Below are positions 52,724-61,590 of a DNA stretch of 64,000 bases, piece after piece. The stretch lies in the NCBI GenBank assembly GCA_003140175.1, contig PLJD01000043.1, forward strand, positions 157,628 to 221,627, read 5' to 3'. The notes under the pieces were generated by a model. The model made no database searches, was not told the DNA's origin, and was given only the letters and a program-made list of their open reading frames with translations. The first letter of the stretch is position 1, and every line of letters starts with the position of its first letter. A program made the translations under genes and the position numbers. The DNA is from Actinomycetota bacterium (GTDB lineage: Bacteria > Actinomycetota > Acidimicrobiia > IMCC26256 > PALSA-555).

Positions 52724-52945
52724 GCGACCCGGCGACGCTCATCAGGGCTCGGTGCAAGAAACCCGCACCGGCGAAGGGCGCGTGCGCCGTGATCCGCGCT
52801 CCTTTACGACCCATCAACGAGGAACGGCGGCGCCGGTCTGCGGGCAACGTGTCCGCGCTCTGCGGCGCCGCGTGACAGCACGCTGCTGAGAGCCAGCGCG
52901 TCCCGACGGGCCGGCCGGCGACGTCCCATCGCCTATCGTCCGCCT

Positions 52946-53878
52946 GTGGACCCTGAGCTTGCCGCTTTCATCCCCATGCTCCCGGTACTGGATTTCACTG
53001 ACGTCGCGTCGAGTCGGGCGACGCTCGCCGAGGGAGCCGCCGGTCGGGATCCTGACCAGTCCGAGCACGACGGCTTCGTCGTGTCGGATCAGCGAATTCC
53101 GGGGCCGCCGGACGCCCCGGAGGTACCCGTGCGCATCTACCGGCCTCGGGGCGGCGGCGTTCGCCCTGCCCTCGTGTACTTCCACGGGGGAGCATTCGTC
53201 CTCGGCCAGGTTGAGCTTTTCGATGCCATGTGTGGCAGCTACGCCGCCAACGCGGACATCGTCGTCGTGAGCGTCGACTACCGCCTCGCGCCGGAGCACC
53301 CATTCCCGGCCGGCGTCGAGGATTGCTACGCCGCTTTGGAGTGGACTGCCGCGAACGCCGACGACCTCGCGGTCGCTCCCACCGCCGTTGCGGTCGGGGG
53401 CTTGAGCGCGGGCGGCGCCCTGGCGGCAGCGGTCGCGCTGATGGCCCGCGACCGCAACGGGCCCGCGATTGCCTTCCAGCTGCTGGTCAACCCCGTGCTC
53501 GACGACCGACTCGAGACCGTCTCGGTCCGGGCCTTCACCGACACGCCCATGTGGAAAAGCCATGACGCCGCGGTCATGTGGGACCTGTACCTCGGCCCGG
53601 AGCGCCGCCACGTGTCGCCCTACGCGGCCCCAGCGCGAGCGACCGATCTGTCTGGATTGCCGCCGGCCTACGTCCTCACCTCCGAGTTCGACCCCCTGCG
53701 CGACGAGGGCATCACGTACGCCTTGCGTATGCTCCAAGCGGGGGTGCAGGTCGAGCTGCACAACGTCGCCGGCGCATTCCACGGCTTCGACGTGTTCCCG
53801 ACCACCATCTCGCGAGCGGCCGCGGCCGAGCAACACGGCGCACTGCGGCGGGCATTGCACACGTCCCGAACGGAGTAG
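52946..53878 (+). CDS. Alpha/beta hydrolase, hormone-sensitive-lipase (HSL) type esterase
   Basis: This 310-residue protein starts at GTG 52946. The oxyanion motif is VYFHGGAFVLG, the nucleophile elbow GGLSAGG, the acid in TSEFDPLRDEG and the His in AFHGFDVF. These are the hallmarks of bacterial HSL-family carboxylesterases that hydrolyse short acyl esters or lactones. No signal peptide is seen, so it is cytoplasmic. It follows the SDR gene by 222 bp on the same strand. Confidence 0.93.
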   Translation: MDPELAAFIPMLPVLDFTDVASSRATLAEGAAGRDPDQSEHDGFVVSDQRIPGPPDAPEVPVRIYRPRGGGVRPALVYFHGGAFVLGQVELFDAMCGSYAANADIVVVSVDYRLAPEHPFPAGVEDCYAALEWTAANADDLAVAPTAVAVGGLSAGGALAAAVALMARDRNGPAIAFQLLVNPVLDDRLETVSVRAFTDTPMWKSHDAAVMWDLYLGPERRHVSPYAAPARATDLSGLPPAYVLTSEFDPLRDEGITYALRMLQAGVQVELHNVAGAFHGFDVFPTTISRAAAAEQHGALRRALHTSRTE

Positions 53879-53884
53879 CGGCCG

Positions 53885-53970
53885 ATCGACGGTCCGCTTG
53901 GCGACAAGGGCAGGCGCGCAATCGTCACCGGTGCCGCGCCGGGCGTGGAGCTAGCAGAGCCCATCCGGGG
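53885..53970 (+). pseudogene. Relic: N-terminal piece of an SDR
   Basis: The frame reads IDGPLGDKGRRAIVTGAAPG, the start of a short-chain dehydrogenase up to its nucleotide motif, and then loses similarity. It begins 7 bp after the esterase stop and lacks an in-frame start codon. It is the remnant of a further SDR gene. Confidence 0.45.
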
Positions 53971-54349
53971 ACCGATCGGGCAGTTCCACGCCCGAGGAGC
54001 AGGCGTGGCCACTCGTCGGGCTCAAAGCCCACGCCTGCGCCACGTGATCGGCGAGAGCTTCTACGCCACGCCGATTCATCGGCACCCCGCAGACCGGACA
54101 TCTGGACCTGTCGAAACAAGCGCCGCAATAGCCGTCGGGCGCGATACACGAGTGCGGCCGACTCACGCCTACTTCCCAGGCGAGCTGACCGCGGTCGCCG
54201 CACACGAGGGCTCGATCGTCGCGCCTCGCCGGAGTAGGTCTTGCTCCCGCCCGAGAGTCAACCACCTGGTCGTCGATCGACACCCCGGTGCGGCGAGGTT
54301 GCCCTCGCCGCGTTTTGACACGCCGTATACGGTGACCATCAGTCAACAC
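53951..54349 (-). other. Open frame with two CxxC-type pairs, coding status doubtful
   Basis: This minus-strand frame of up to 132 codons contains GYCGACFDRSRCPVCGVPMN, two zinc-ribbon-like Cys pairs, followed by a helical stretch (RRGVEALADHVAQAWAL) and a further Cys. The composition of the flanking parts is not protein-like and no ribosome-binding site decides a start. It may be a small zinc-finger protein, a fragment of one, or chance. Apart from this and the SDR relic, the 515-bp gap before the P450 shows only a palindrome at 54323. Confidence 0.25.
54323..54332. promoter_or_regulatory. Palindrome upstream of the P450 gene
   Basis: CCGTATACGG is a perfect 10-bp palindrome 61-71 bp upstream of the P450 start, just after a TTGACA hexamer at 54315-54320. 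The placement fits a promoter with an overlapping operator; the cognate regulator is not in the neighbourhood. Confidence 0.35.
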
Positions 54350-54393
54350 GGAGCGACCGCTAGAGCGCCCGCCGTGATGCCGAGGAGATAGAC

Positions 54394-55632
54394 ATGCGAC
54401 TCGAGGACATCAACCTGCTCGACCGGGACGTCTTCGCCACAGGCGTGCCGCACGAGTGGTTCACCTACCTGCGTGAGCACCATCCGGTGTTCCTCCATCC
54501 CGAACCCCACGGACCCGGCTTCTGGGTCGCGTCGAGGTACGCGGACGTGCAGGCGGTCTCACGGGATCCGGTCACCTATTCGTCGGACCCCGTCGCGCCG
54601 CTGGAGGAGCCGCAGGAAGCGACTGGAGGCTATGGAGCCAAGCCGCTGATCATGATGGATCCGCCTGAGCACACCAAGTACCGCAAGCTCGTCAACCGCG
54701 GCTTCACGCCCCGCATGATCAACTCGCTGGAAGCTCGCATTCGCGAGCGGGCGGTGCGGATCCTCGACCGCGCCATCGCCAAGGGCACCTGCGACTTTGT
54801 CATCGACGTGGCGGCCGAGTTGCCCTTGGAAGTGATCGCTGACCTAATCGGTGTGCCAAACGAAGACCGCAACAAGATTTTCGAGTGGACGAAACAGGCG
54901 CTCGGCGCGGCGGATGGCGGCGAGGTCGATCCCGAGTACTTCATCAACGAGGACCAAGTCCTGCGAGCCCAGATGGAGATGTTCCTGTACGTCCAGGAGC
55001 TCTGTGAGCAACGCCGGAGGGAACCCCGAGACGACATCATGAGCGAGCTGCTCCAGGCTGAGCTGGACGGTCACGAGCTCTCCGATCCGGAGCTCGCCGC
55101 GTTCTTCCTGTTCCTCTCTTCTGCCGGGAACGAGACGACCCGCAACGCCGCCACCCACGGGCTGAGTGCCTTCTTGGAAGACCCACAGGAGTGGGGCAAA
55201 CTCGTGCAGGACCCCGAGGGCTTGGTCGGGAGCGCGACCGAAGAGATCTTGCGGTGGGCAACGCCGGTCATGTACTTGAGGCGCAACGTCACAGCCGACA
55301 CGGAGCTGCGGGGCCACGCGCTGAAGGCTGGCGACAAGGTCAGCATCTGGTATATCTCGGCAAATCGAGATGAAGATGTGTTCGAGGATCCATTCCGCTT
55401 CAACATCGAGCGTCGACCCAACGATCACGTGGCGTTCGGCGCCGGCGGTCCGCATTTCTGCCTGGGCGCAAGCCTCGCTCGGCTGGAGCTTCGGGTGTTG
55501 TTCGAAGAGCTCGCACGACGTGTCCCGGTGCTTCGGTCGCTGGGCGAACCGGCGTATCTGCGCTCCAACATCGTGGCCGGCATCAAGCATCTCCCGATCG
55601 ACCTAAGCGCGATGCCGATACGTTCGGGCTGA
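54394..55632 (+). CDS. Cytochrome P450
   Basis: This 412-residue protein starts at ATG 54394, with GAGGAG seven bases upstream. The I-helix reads FLFLSSAGNETTRNA, the K-helix ExxR is in EEILRWATP, and the heme loop FGAGGPHFCLG holds Cys356. The protein is full length and soluble. The pattern resembles actinobacterial CYP125/CYP124-like lipid hydroxylases, though assignment to a subfamily needs alignment. No ferredoxin gene is adjacent. It is more distant from the interrupted P450 at 39852, which belongs to another subfamily. Confidence 0.93.
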   Translation: MRLEDINLLDRDVFATGVPHEWFTYLREHHPVFLHPEPHGPGFWVASRYADVQAVSRDPVTYSSDPVAPLEEPQEATGGYGAKPLIMMDPPEHTKYRKLVNRGFTPRMINSLEARIRERAVRILDRAIAKGTCDFVIDVAAELPLEVIADLIGVPNEDRNKIFEWTKQALGAADGGEVDPEYFINEDQVLRAQMEMFLYVQELCEQRRREPRDDIMSELLQAELDGHELSDPELAAFFLFLSSAGNETTRNAATHGLSAFLEDPQEWGKLVQDPEGLVGSATEEILRWATPVMYLRRNVTADTELRGHALKAGDKVSIWYISANRDEDVFEDPFRFNIERRPNDHVAFGAGGPHFCLGASLARLELRVLFEELARRVPVLRSLGEPAYLRSNIVAGIKHLPIDLSAMPIRSG

Positions 55633-55649
55633 CAACGCGTCGGCCGCCG

Positions 55650-55665
55650 TGACCGGCACCGGTCA
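55650..55665. terminator. Inverted repeat between convergent genes
   Basis: TGACCGG-CA-CCGGTCA is a perfect 7-2-7 palindrome 17 bp after the P450 stop, between convergent genes. A terminator role is likely; with so small a loop a protein-binding site is the alternative. Confidence 0.4.
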
Positions 55666-55829
55666 GGTGAGTGACACCTTCGAGGGACCCGCCGTCCTAC
55701 CTCGCGTCCCGCCATGCGCTGCGGCGCGCCGCCGCGGCTCCGGGACGTACTCGTCGACCCGAGCGCTCACGGCATCGCGGATCGCGTAACACGAGGTCGG
55801 GCCGGTCAGCGGTTCCGGCCCACTGGCGC

Positions 55830-56642
55830 TCACCCGGAGGGCGCCGCGTCGAGGTCGGCGAGGAGGTCAAGACTCACGAAGTTGCGACCCGTGCGGTCGA
55901 CGGGGCAGTCGCAAAGTGCGAGCACTGCGTCGACCATCGTCTCCATCGGCTCGATCTCACCGTCGCGCAGCTGGTCACTAACGAGTGCCGCGGCACCCTC
56001 GCTCAGCACCGCCGAGCGCGGCTCCACCGTGTTCACCCGAATGCGATCGGCGAACACATCGACCGCGAACGCGTTCGTCGCACGGTTCAGCGCGGCTTTG
56101 GAAGCTCCATACATCCCGATCTCGACGCGCAGGTCGTACGGCGGGCCCGGGGTCGGACGGGCCGCGGCACTCGATAGATTCACGATCCAGCCCTCACCCT
56201 GCGCTCGCATGATCGGGATGACGGCCTGCATGAGGTCCAGTGGGGCGTGGAAGTTGACCTCCATCGAGATGCGCCGACGCTTGACCGAGTATTCGCTCGG
56301 TGGTGCGTAGAGCGCGGCCGCTGCATTGTTGATCAAGGTGTCGACCCCTCCAAGTGCCGCGACGGTCTCGGGCACGATGCGAGCGCGGTCCTCGGGGTCG
56401 GTGAGGTCGACCGCGAGGAGGGCGCAGCGCCCGCCGGCGTCCTCGATCGTGGTCGCGGTCGCCGTCAGGCTCCCGGGGATCTTCGGGGTCTCCTCGACGC
56501 TGCGGGCCACGATCGCGACATCCGCCCCAAGCTCGGCGAGAGCCACCGCGACGGCTGCGCCGATCCCGCGGCTCGCGCCCGTGACGATCGCACGGCGGCG
56601 TGCGAAGCGACGATCGTCGCGTGAGCGGCCGTTGTCGTTCAT
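55830..56642 (-). CDS. SDR family oxidoreductase
   Basis: This 270-residue protein starts at ATG 56642. TGASRGIGAAVAVAL is the nucleotide motif (about 21-28), NNAAAA replaces NNAG, the active Ser is in NLSSAAAR and Tyr/Lys in YGASK. The C-terminus lacks the usual VDGG segment and ends with CDCPVDRTGRNFVSLDLLAD, a pattern seen in SDRs that carry a C-terminal extension. The spacing between Ser and Tyr is longer than usual. The substrate is unknown. Confidence 0.87.
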   Translation of the reverse strand: MNDNGRSRDDRRFARRRAIVTGASRGIGAAVAVALAELGADVAIVARSVEETPKIPGSLTATATTIEDAGGRCALLAVDLTDPEDRARIVPETVAALGGVDTLINNAAAALYAPPSEYSVKRRRISMEVNFHAPLDLMQAVIPIMRAQGEGWIVNLSSAAARPTPGPPYDLRVEIGMYGASKAALNRATNAFAVDVFADRIRVNTVEPRSAVLSEGAAALVSDQLRDGEIEPMETMVDAVLALCDCPVDRTGRNFVSLDLLADLDAAPSG

Positions 56643-56793
56643 CCGGGTCAGCGGCTGCAGTCCCCGTTACCGGTCGTCATCGGGCGACCAGCGGTCGCGT
56701 CTCTCGCCTCGATGGGCGCGTTGACACTGCCGATGCTGTCGCATACATGACGCGAGTCCGCGCGGAAGCTTCGGTGGCCCCTGTGGCCTCCGG

Positions 56794-58014
56794 TCATGCC
56801 GGGCGCCCGGCGGTGGTTGTGACGGCGGCTGGGGCGCGGGGTTGGGTGAGTGCCCGACCATTTTCCGTCATGATCTGACGTATCTCGGCTTCGTTGTAGT
56901 CAAAACGCCGCAGGTCGTCCGCGAAGGACAGTGGAGTGGCCAGGCCTTCGGCGTGGGGCCAGTCGGAGCCGAACAGGATGTGGTCGACGCCCAGGACCTC
57001 CTTCAGTTTGACCAGGTTGTCCTCGTAGAACGGAGCGACCCAGACGTGCTTCCGCAACGCTTCGACCGGGTCTTGGGCGAACGCGGGTGGCATCTTCGAG
57101 TAGGCGTTGCGCAGCCGCTTCGCCAGATCGGGTACCCAGCTCGAGCCCGACTCGATGCTCGCGATGCGCACGTTGGGGAACCGGTCGAATACTCCGTGAC
57201 AGATGAGCGCGGCGTAAGTGTCGAGGGGAACGCGGTCCCCGGTGAGGATCCCGCTCAGCGGTGTATGACGGAACGCCTCGAACTCGCCGGTCGGTTCCCA
57301 CATGGAGAGGACGCGGTTATAGCCGGCGTTACCCGAGTGGATGGCGACTGTGATGCCGGCTTCGTGGACTCGTGCCCAGATCGGGTCGAAACGGCGGTCG
57401 CCGGGAGACCAGGTGTCGTGACCGGCGAACACCGGGCCGCTCTTGAAGCACACCACGCGTGCATCTCGCTCGAGCGCGTAGTCGAGCTCGGCAACTGCTG
57501 CTTGCACGTCGACAAAGCTGATCATCGGGGCCGCGAAGATGCGGTCCCGATAGTTGAAGCCCCAGTCGTCCTCGAGCCAGCGGTTGAACGCCCGGAACGC
57601 GGCGACGACAGCTTCGGGGTCGTGTTCGAGCGAAGCCTCCATCCCGACACCGAGGGTTGGAAACAGAAGGCACCCGTCAAGGCCCTGCTCGTCGAGTTTG
57701 GCGAGTCGGGCGTCGTGGTCCCGGTAAGCCGGGCTGATGGGCTCTAGAGGCCCGAACATCGACTTGACATCCTTGGCGTCGGGGTTTCGCCCGCGGAAGT
57801 ACTCGTCGAGGCTTCCGGGCCGTGCGACCGGATCGAAGGTCGGGTTCGGGATGAATCGGTTGATCGTTCCGCCCACCAGCAGTCGTGTCTTGCCGTTGAT
57901 TTCGGCCCACTGCATGCAGCGCTTGGCCATCTTGGGATCCATGTATCGAGTGAAGGCGTCGACGGCCTCGTAGTAGTGGTTGTCACAGTCGAATGCCTTG
58001 AAGTCAACCGCCAT
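56794..58014 (-). CDS. Amidohydrolase (amidohydrolase_2 family, divergent branch)
   Basis: This 406-residue protein starts at ATG 58014 with GGAGG upstream. The metal motif is FDCDNHYYE (Asp11-Asn-His13). The mid-barrel His is in AIHSGNAGYN and the C-terminal Asp is in FGSDWPHAEGL. It belongs to the branch in which D-N-H replaces D-x-H with a small residue, found in many actinobacterial lipid or xenobiotic loci. It begins 18 bp after the stop of the next amidohydrolase gene, so the two are co-transcribed and may form a two-subunit enzyme. Confidence 0.9.
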   Translation of the reverse strand: MAVDFKAFDCDNHYYEAVDAFTRYMDPKMAKRCMQWAEINGKTRLLVGGTINRFIPNPTFDPVARPGSLDEYFRGRNPDAKDVKSMFGPLEPISPAYRDHDARLAKLDEQGLDGCLLFPTLGVGMEASLEHDPEAVVAAFRAFNRWLEDDWGFNYRDRIFAAPMISFVDVQAAVAELDYALERDARVVCFKSGPVFAGHDTWSPGDRRFDPIWARVHEAGITVAIHSGNAGYNRVLSMWEPTGEFEAFRHTPLSGILTGDRVPLDTYAALICHGVFDRFPNVRIASIESGSSWVPDLAKRLRNAYSKMPPAFAQDPVEALRKHVWVAPFYEDNLVKLKEVLGVDHILFGSDWPHAEGLATPLSFADDLRRFDYNEAEIRQIMTENGRALTQPRAPAAVTTTAGRPA

Positions 58015-58032
58015 AGCTTCCCTCCTCGTTTG

Positions 58033-58911
58033 TCATTGCTCGACGCCCAGGACGCGTAACGCGTTGGTTCGCAGGAATTTCGGCCATACCTCGTCCTTGA
58101 ACGCGACGCCGGGGAGCTCAGTCATGATCCGCTCGAGTGAGAGGCCCATCGGAAAATATCCGGCATAGATGATCTTGTCAGCACCGCGAGTGTTTGCGTA
58201 ATCGATGATCGCCTTCGGGTAGTACTTCGGTGCGAACGCGCTCGTCGAATAGTGAAGGCCCGGCCATTTCAACATCAGCTTCACCGCGAGCTCCTGCCAG
58301 GGCTCGCACCCATGACGGGTCACAAAGATGAGATCTGGAAAGTCATACATGACCTCGTCGATGAGCTCGACACGTTGCACCGACATCTTCAGACGGGGCC
58401 CCGGCACGCCCGCGCAGCAGAAGATCGGGATACCAAGCTCGACACACTTCGCGTAGATGGGGTACATCTTCTTGTCGTTGATCGCGACCTGGGGAAACGT
58501 CCCGGCGGGGAACACGCCGACCGCGCGCACGCCCCACGTCTCGTAGGCCGCCACGATCTTGCGGATACCGTCCATCCCTGCGTTCGGATCGGCACCCACC
58601 GAGGGAATGAAACGGTCGGGATGGCGCTTGAGCGCCAAGTCGCCAGCATCGCCGGGCTCTCCCACTCCGATGAGACCCCGCTCGATCCCCCAGCGATCCA
58701 TCTCGCGCAAGGTGGTCGACACCGAGTCGGCACTCTCGACGAGGTCTTTCTCCGGGACGTCCTTGAACATGTACTCGACGGGGAATTCGAACTCGTCCCG
58801 AGACTCGCGATCCTTCGTCTGACGGGTGATGAACCGGTAGACCTCTCGCAAGTCGCGATGTGCAAACCCGATCATCGTGTCGACGATCCCGATCCCACTT
58901 GGCATGGGCAC
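58033..58911 (-). CDS. Amidohydrolase-fold protein lacking the usual metal ligands
   Basis: This 292-residue protein starts at GTG 58911 (ATG 58905 possible) behind GGGGAGGGG. The N-terminal motif is IVDTMIGF, so the metal-binding His is replaced by Met, and the C-terminal G-S-D-x-P-H is AGYFPM. It is about 110 residues shorter than its neighbour. HGCEPWQELAVKLM keeps one His. The protein probably has a TIM-barrel fold but cannot bind metal in the canonical way. Since it is coupled to the intact gene downstream (56794-58014), it may be a non-catalytic partner subunit. Confidence 0.8.
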   Translation of the reverse strand: MPMPSGIGIVDTMIGFAHRDLREVYRFITRQTKDRESRDEFEFPVEYMFKDVPEKDLVESADSVSTTLREMDRWGIERGLIGVGEPGDAGDLALKRHPDRFIPSVGADPNAGMDGIRKIVAAYETWGVRAVGVFPAGTFPQVAINDKKMYPIYAKCVELGIPIFCCAGVPGPRLKMSVQRVELIDEVMYDFPDLIFVTRHGCEPWQELAVKLMLKWPGLHYSTSAFAPKYYPKAIIDYANTRGADKIIYAGYFPMGLSLERIMTELPGVAFKDEVWPKFLRTNALRVLGVEQ

Positions 58912-58934
58912 CGACGCCCCTCCCCTCTAGCCGC

Positions 58935-59160
58935 TCAAAGCTCTGTGTCCATGACTGTACGCGTGCTCTGGTCGGTGTCGAACGTTCCGGGCTCTGACGG
59001 GTCCACACGTGCGAATGTCCCGTTGCTGACCTGCATCGCCAGGGCCGCCGGTGACGGGAGCCGTTGCCCAATGTTCGGAGGTGCCCACATCCCGTCGGCA
59101 TCGACGTTGGTCGTCGGACGGAATTCGTCGAGCGTTGGCAGGCGAGGACCATCCCCGGCG
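58935..59160 (-). pseudogene. Relic: C-terminal end of a substrate-binding protein
   Basis: The minus-strand frame reads PTTNVDADGMWAPPNIGQRL, then MQVSNGTFARVDPSEPGTFD. This matches the end of the intact protein at 42638-43978 (NAGGMWGTTNVGQRIP, then MQVKNAKFTRVYPKTPGTFD). Pieces further upstream on the same strand are only faintly similar. It sits 23 bp before an amidohydrolase start, reproducing the substrate-binding-protein/amidohydrolase order of the 41.2-44 kb locus. Confidence 0.7.
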
Positions 59161-59508
59161 TCACCAGCAGCGCCGGCCACCGGCAGCGGGGGAGGAGCGC
59201 TCCGGCAAGGGCGAGCAATGCCCGGTCGGCCCAGATGAAGCGGGACGCGGCGTGTGGCGGTGCAGGATCGGGAGCTGGTGGCGAAGCGCCCTGGCGCCTG
59301 CGGCGTAGGTCCGATCCGGCCTGCAACATGGTCGGAGGGTGCCTTGGTTCCGGTGAAACCCATGTTCTCACCGGGGAGGGCCCCTTCGTGACCGTTCAAG
59401 TGTCTTCGCATTGCGCTGCTCGCCGCGGTCGTCGCGTTCCTCGCGCGATGAGAACAAGCTGCGTTGTGCACCGGCGAGCGACGGGGATTTGACAGGTTTT
59501 TGGCAGAG
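59161..59508. other. Probable decayed upstream part of the substrate-binding-protein relic
   Basis: No intact gene is visible. Minus-strand segments (for example FIWADRALLALAGALL near 59200) may be frameshifted remains of the relic to the left, but the similarity is too weak to claim. It is the 3' flank of the KAS III-like gene. Confidence 0.3.
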
Positions 59509-60486
59509 TTACCAGCGGAGGAGCAGGCTCCCCCAGGTCATACCGGCGCCGACGGCGGCCATGAGGACGATCTCTCCGCGGGTGATTCTGTGGTCGTTGG
59601 CTGCTTCGGCGAGCGCGAGCGGTATGGACGCGGCAGCGGTGTTTCCGAAACGATCGATGTTCATGGCGACCTGGGCTCGGTTTAGTTCGAGTCGATCGGC
59701 AACTTGTTCGAGGATGCGCGCGTTGGCCTGATGGGGGACAAAGAGAGTGATCTCGCCGATGTCGACTTGCGCACGTCGAAGGGTGCGCCGGACCGAGTCG
59801 ATGAGGGTTGGGACGGCGAACTCGAAGACTTTGCGTCCCGACATGTGTAAGTAGTTCGCTCCGGCGCGCAGAGAGTCGATGGTGGTTGGTTGGCGGCTGC
59901 CGCCGGCGACGACTTCCACGAGCCGGCGCCCGGAGGGGTCACATCCGAGGTCCCAGGCGAGGAGCCCCGATTCGGTGTTGGGCGTGTCTTCGAGCACGAC
60001 GGCGGCGGCGGCGTCGCCGAACACAGCCGCGGTGGAGCGATCATTCGGGTTGACGATGCGCGAATAGGTCTCGGCGCCGATGACGAGGGCGTGGCGCCCG
60101 GTGCCGGCTTTCAAGATGGCTGCCGCGCTGAGGTAGGCGGTCACGAAGCCGGTGCAGGCGGTGTTGATGTCCATCGAGCCGCACTGGAGATCGAGGGCGC
60201 CAGCGACGAACGCCGCGGTGCTCGGGATCGGTTGTTCGGGGGTTGTCGTGGCGACGATAAGGAGGTCGATCTGGTTGGGATCGAGTCGCGCGCGGCTGAG
60301 GGCGTCGCGGGCTGCGTCGGTGGCGAGCGTCGCGGTCGAGTCGTGGCATCCGACGATGTGTCGAGCGGTGATGCCGGTGCGATTTTCGATCCAGCCCGGT
60401 GGCAGGTCGAGGCGCTCGTTGAGCTCGGGGCTCGTGAGGACGCGGGTGGGTACCGCGGTGCCCCAGTTGACGACGCGGACAGACAT
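59509..60486 (-). CDS. 3-oxoacyl-ACP synthase III (FabH-like) / KAS III family protein
   Basis: This 325-residue protein starts at ATG 60486 with GGAG seven bases upstream (GTG 60492 possible). The catalytic triad is complete: Cys in DINTACTGF, His in FVPHQANARI and Asn in RFGNTAAASI. The length is normal for the family. KAS III enzymes condense an acyl-CoA with malonyl-ACP; homologues outside fatty-acid operons make or cleave specialised beta-keto products. No acyl-carrier protein or FabD/G genes are nearby. It is 27 bp downstream of an LLM gene on the same strand, an unusual pairing. Confidence 0.92.
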   Translation of the reverse strand: MSVRVVNWGTAVPTRVLTSPELNERLDLPPGWIENRTGITARHIVGCHDSTATLATDAARDALSRARLDPNQIDLLIVATTTPEQPIPSTAAFVAGALDLQCGSMDINTACTGFVTAYLSAAAILKAGTGRHALVIGAETYSRIVNPNDRSTAAVFGDAAAAVVLEDTPNTESGLLAWDLGCDPSGRRLVEVVAGGSRQPTTIDSLRAGANYLHMSGRKVFEFAVPTLIDSVRRTLRRAQVDIGEITLFVPHQANARILEQVADRLELNRAQVAMNIDRFGNTAAASIPLALAEAANDHRITRGEIVLMAAVGAGMTWGSLLLRW

Positions 60487-60513
60487 GGACACTCCAGTGG
60501 CTTCGGAAGTGGT

Positions 60514-61449
60514 CTAGGCGCCGGTCGCGGTGATCGCGGTGTGCTCGGCGAGGAGTGAGCGCACCTGGCCGGCGCTGGTGATGGCCTCCTCGGCGGAGGC
60601 GGCGACGGGGATCAGGTTGAAGGTCCGACAGCCGGCGTCGAGGTAGGGGGCGATGGCATCGGCCACGCGTTCGGGCGTCCCGATCGGGCAGTAGCGCTCG
60701 AAGGGAGCGAAGGGGAGTCCGTAGAAGCGTTCCATGGTGACGGCGAGGCGGCGACGCGCCCGGTCGTGGTCGGCGCCGAAGCTGCACCAGATCTCCATGG
60801 CGTGGTGCCACTCGGGAACCGATCGTTGGGCGGCGGCCGCTTCGTGCTCCACGAGCTCGACGACGGCCTGGTAGCGGGTCGGGGAGTTGAAGACGCCGAT
60901 CCAGCCGTCACCGAGGCGCCCGGCGCGGCGAGCCGCCGCGTCGGATCGGCCACCGACCACGAGTGGGATCGGCGGGTTCGGCGCGGGGAGGATTCGCGTG
61001 TCTTGGAGGCTCGTGAACTCGCCGTCGAAGCTGACCAGCTCGCCGGCTAGGAGCAGGCGCAAGACGCACAGCGACTCGTCGGTGCGCCGACCTCGGGTGG
61101 TCACGTCGACGCCGCAGCTGGCGAACTCGTGGGGGTCTTCTCCGCCGATGCCCACCCCGAAGGTGAGCCGGCTCGGGGCGAAGGCGGCCAGGGTGGCGAG
61201 TTGGCGGGCCACCGGGACGGGATGGCGAAGCGGAAGGAGGTACACACCGATGTACAGGGAGAGGGTCGGATGGGCGCCGGCCAGCAGGGCAGTCGTGATC
61301 AGGCCGTCGACACCTTGGGAACCGTGGAAGCAGACGTGATCGATGCTGCCGACGTGATCTAGCCCAACGTCCGCGGCCAACTCGATGCGCCGGCGAGCGC
61401 GAGGCCCCAGCGTCGCCGCGCTCAGCACGCCAAGCCGCAGCTCCGTCAT
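60514..61449 (-). CDS. LLM-class (luciferase-like, probably F420-dependent) oxidoreductase
   Basis: This 311-residue protein starts at ATG 61449 (MTELRLGVLSAATLG); the frame is open further upstream but without family similarity. The segments TLSLYIGVYLLPLRHP and RLTFGVGIGGEDPHEF are the family cofactor and phosphate-binding regions. GERG-like C-terminal features are normal. It leads an operon with the KAS III-like gene. A strong 20-bp palindrome lies 142 bp upstream. Cofactor and substrate are not known. Confidence 0.88.
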   Translation of the reverse strand: MTELRLGVLSAATLGPRARRRIELAADVGLDHVGSIDHVCFHGSQGVDGLITTALLAGAHPTLSLYIGVYLLPLRHPVPVARQLATLAAFAPSRLTFGVGIGGEDPHEFASCGVDVTTRGRRTDESLCVLRLLLAGELVSFDGEFTSLQDTRILPAPNPPIPLVVGGRSDAAARRAGRLGDGWIGVFNSPTRYQAVVELVEHEAAAAQRSVPEWHHAMEIWCSFGADHDRARRRLAVTMERFYGLPFAPFERYCPIGTPERVADAIAPYLDAGCRTFNLIPVAASAEEAITSAGQVRSLLAEHTAITATGA

Positions 61450-61590
61450 GGCCGAGCAGGCCCACCGTCGGGATTCCCGCGCCCCAATGCTGGCGGGGCG
61501 AGGGCCACGAGTCGCTCTGTGCCTCGAGGTGGGTCCTGGCAACACCAGGAACTGCACCATCCTGACGGGACGCCGGGCACGGACGGGAGC

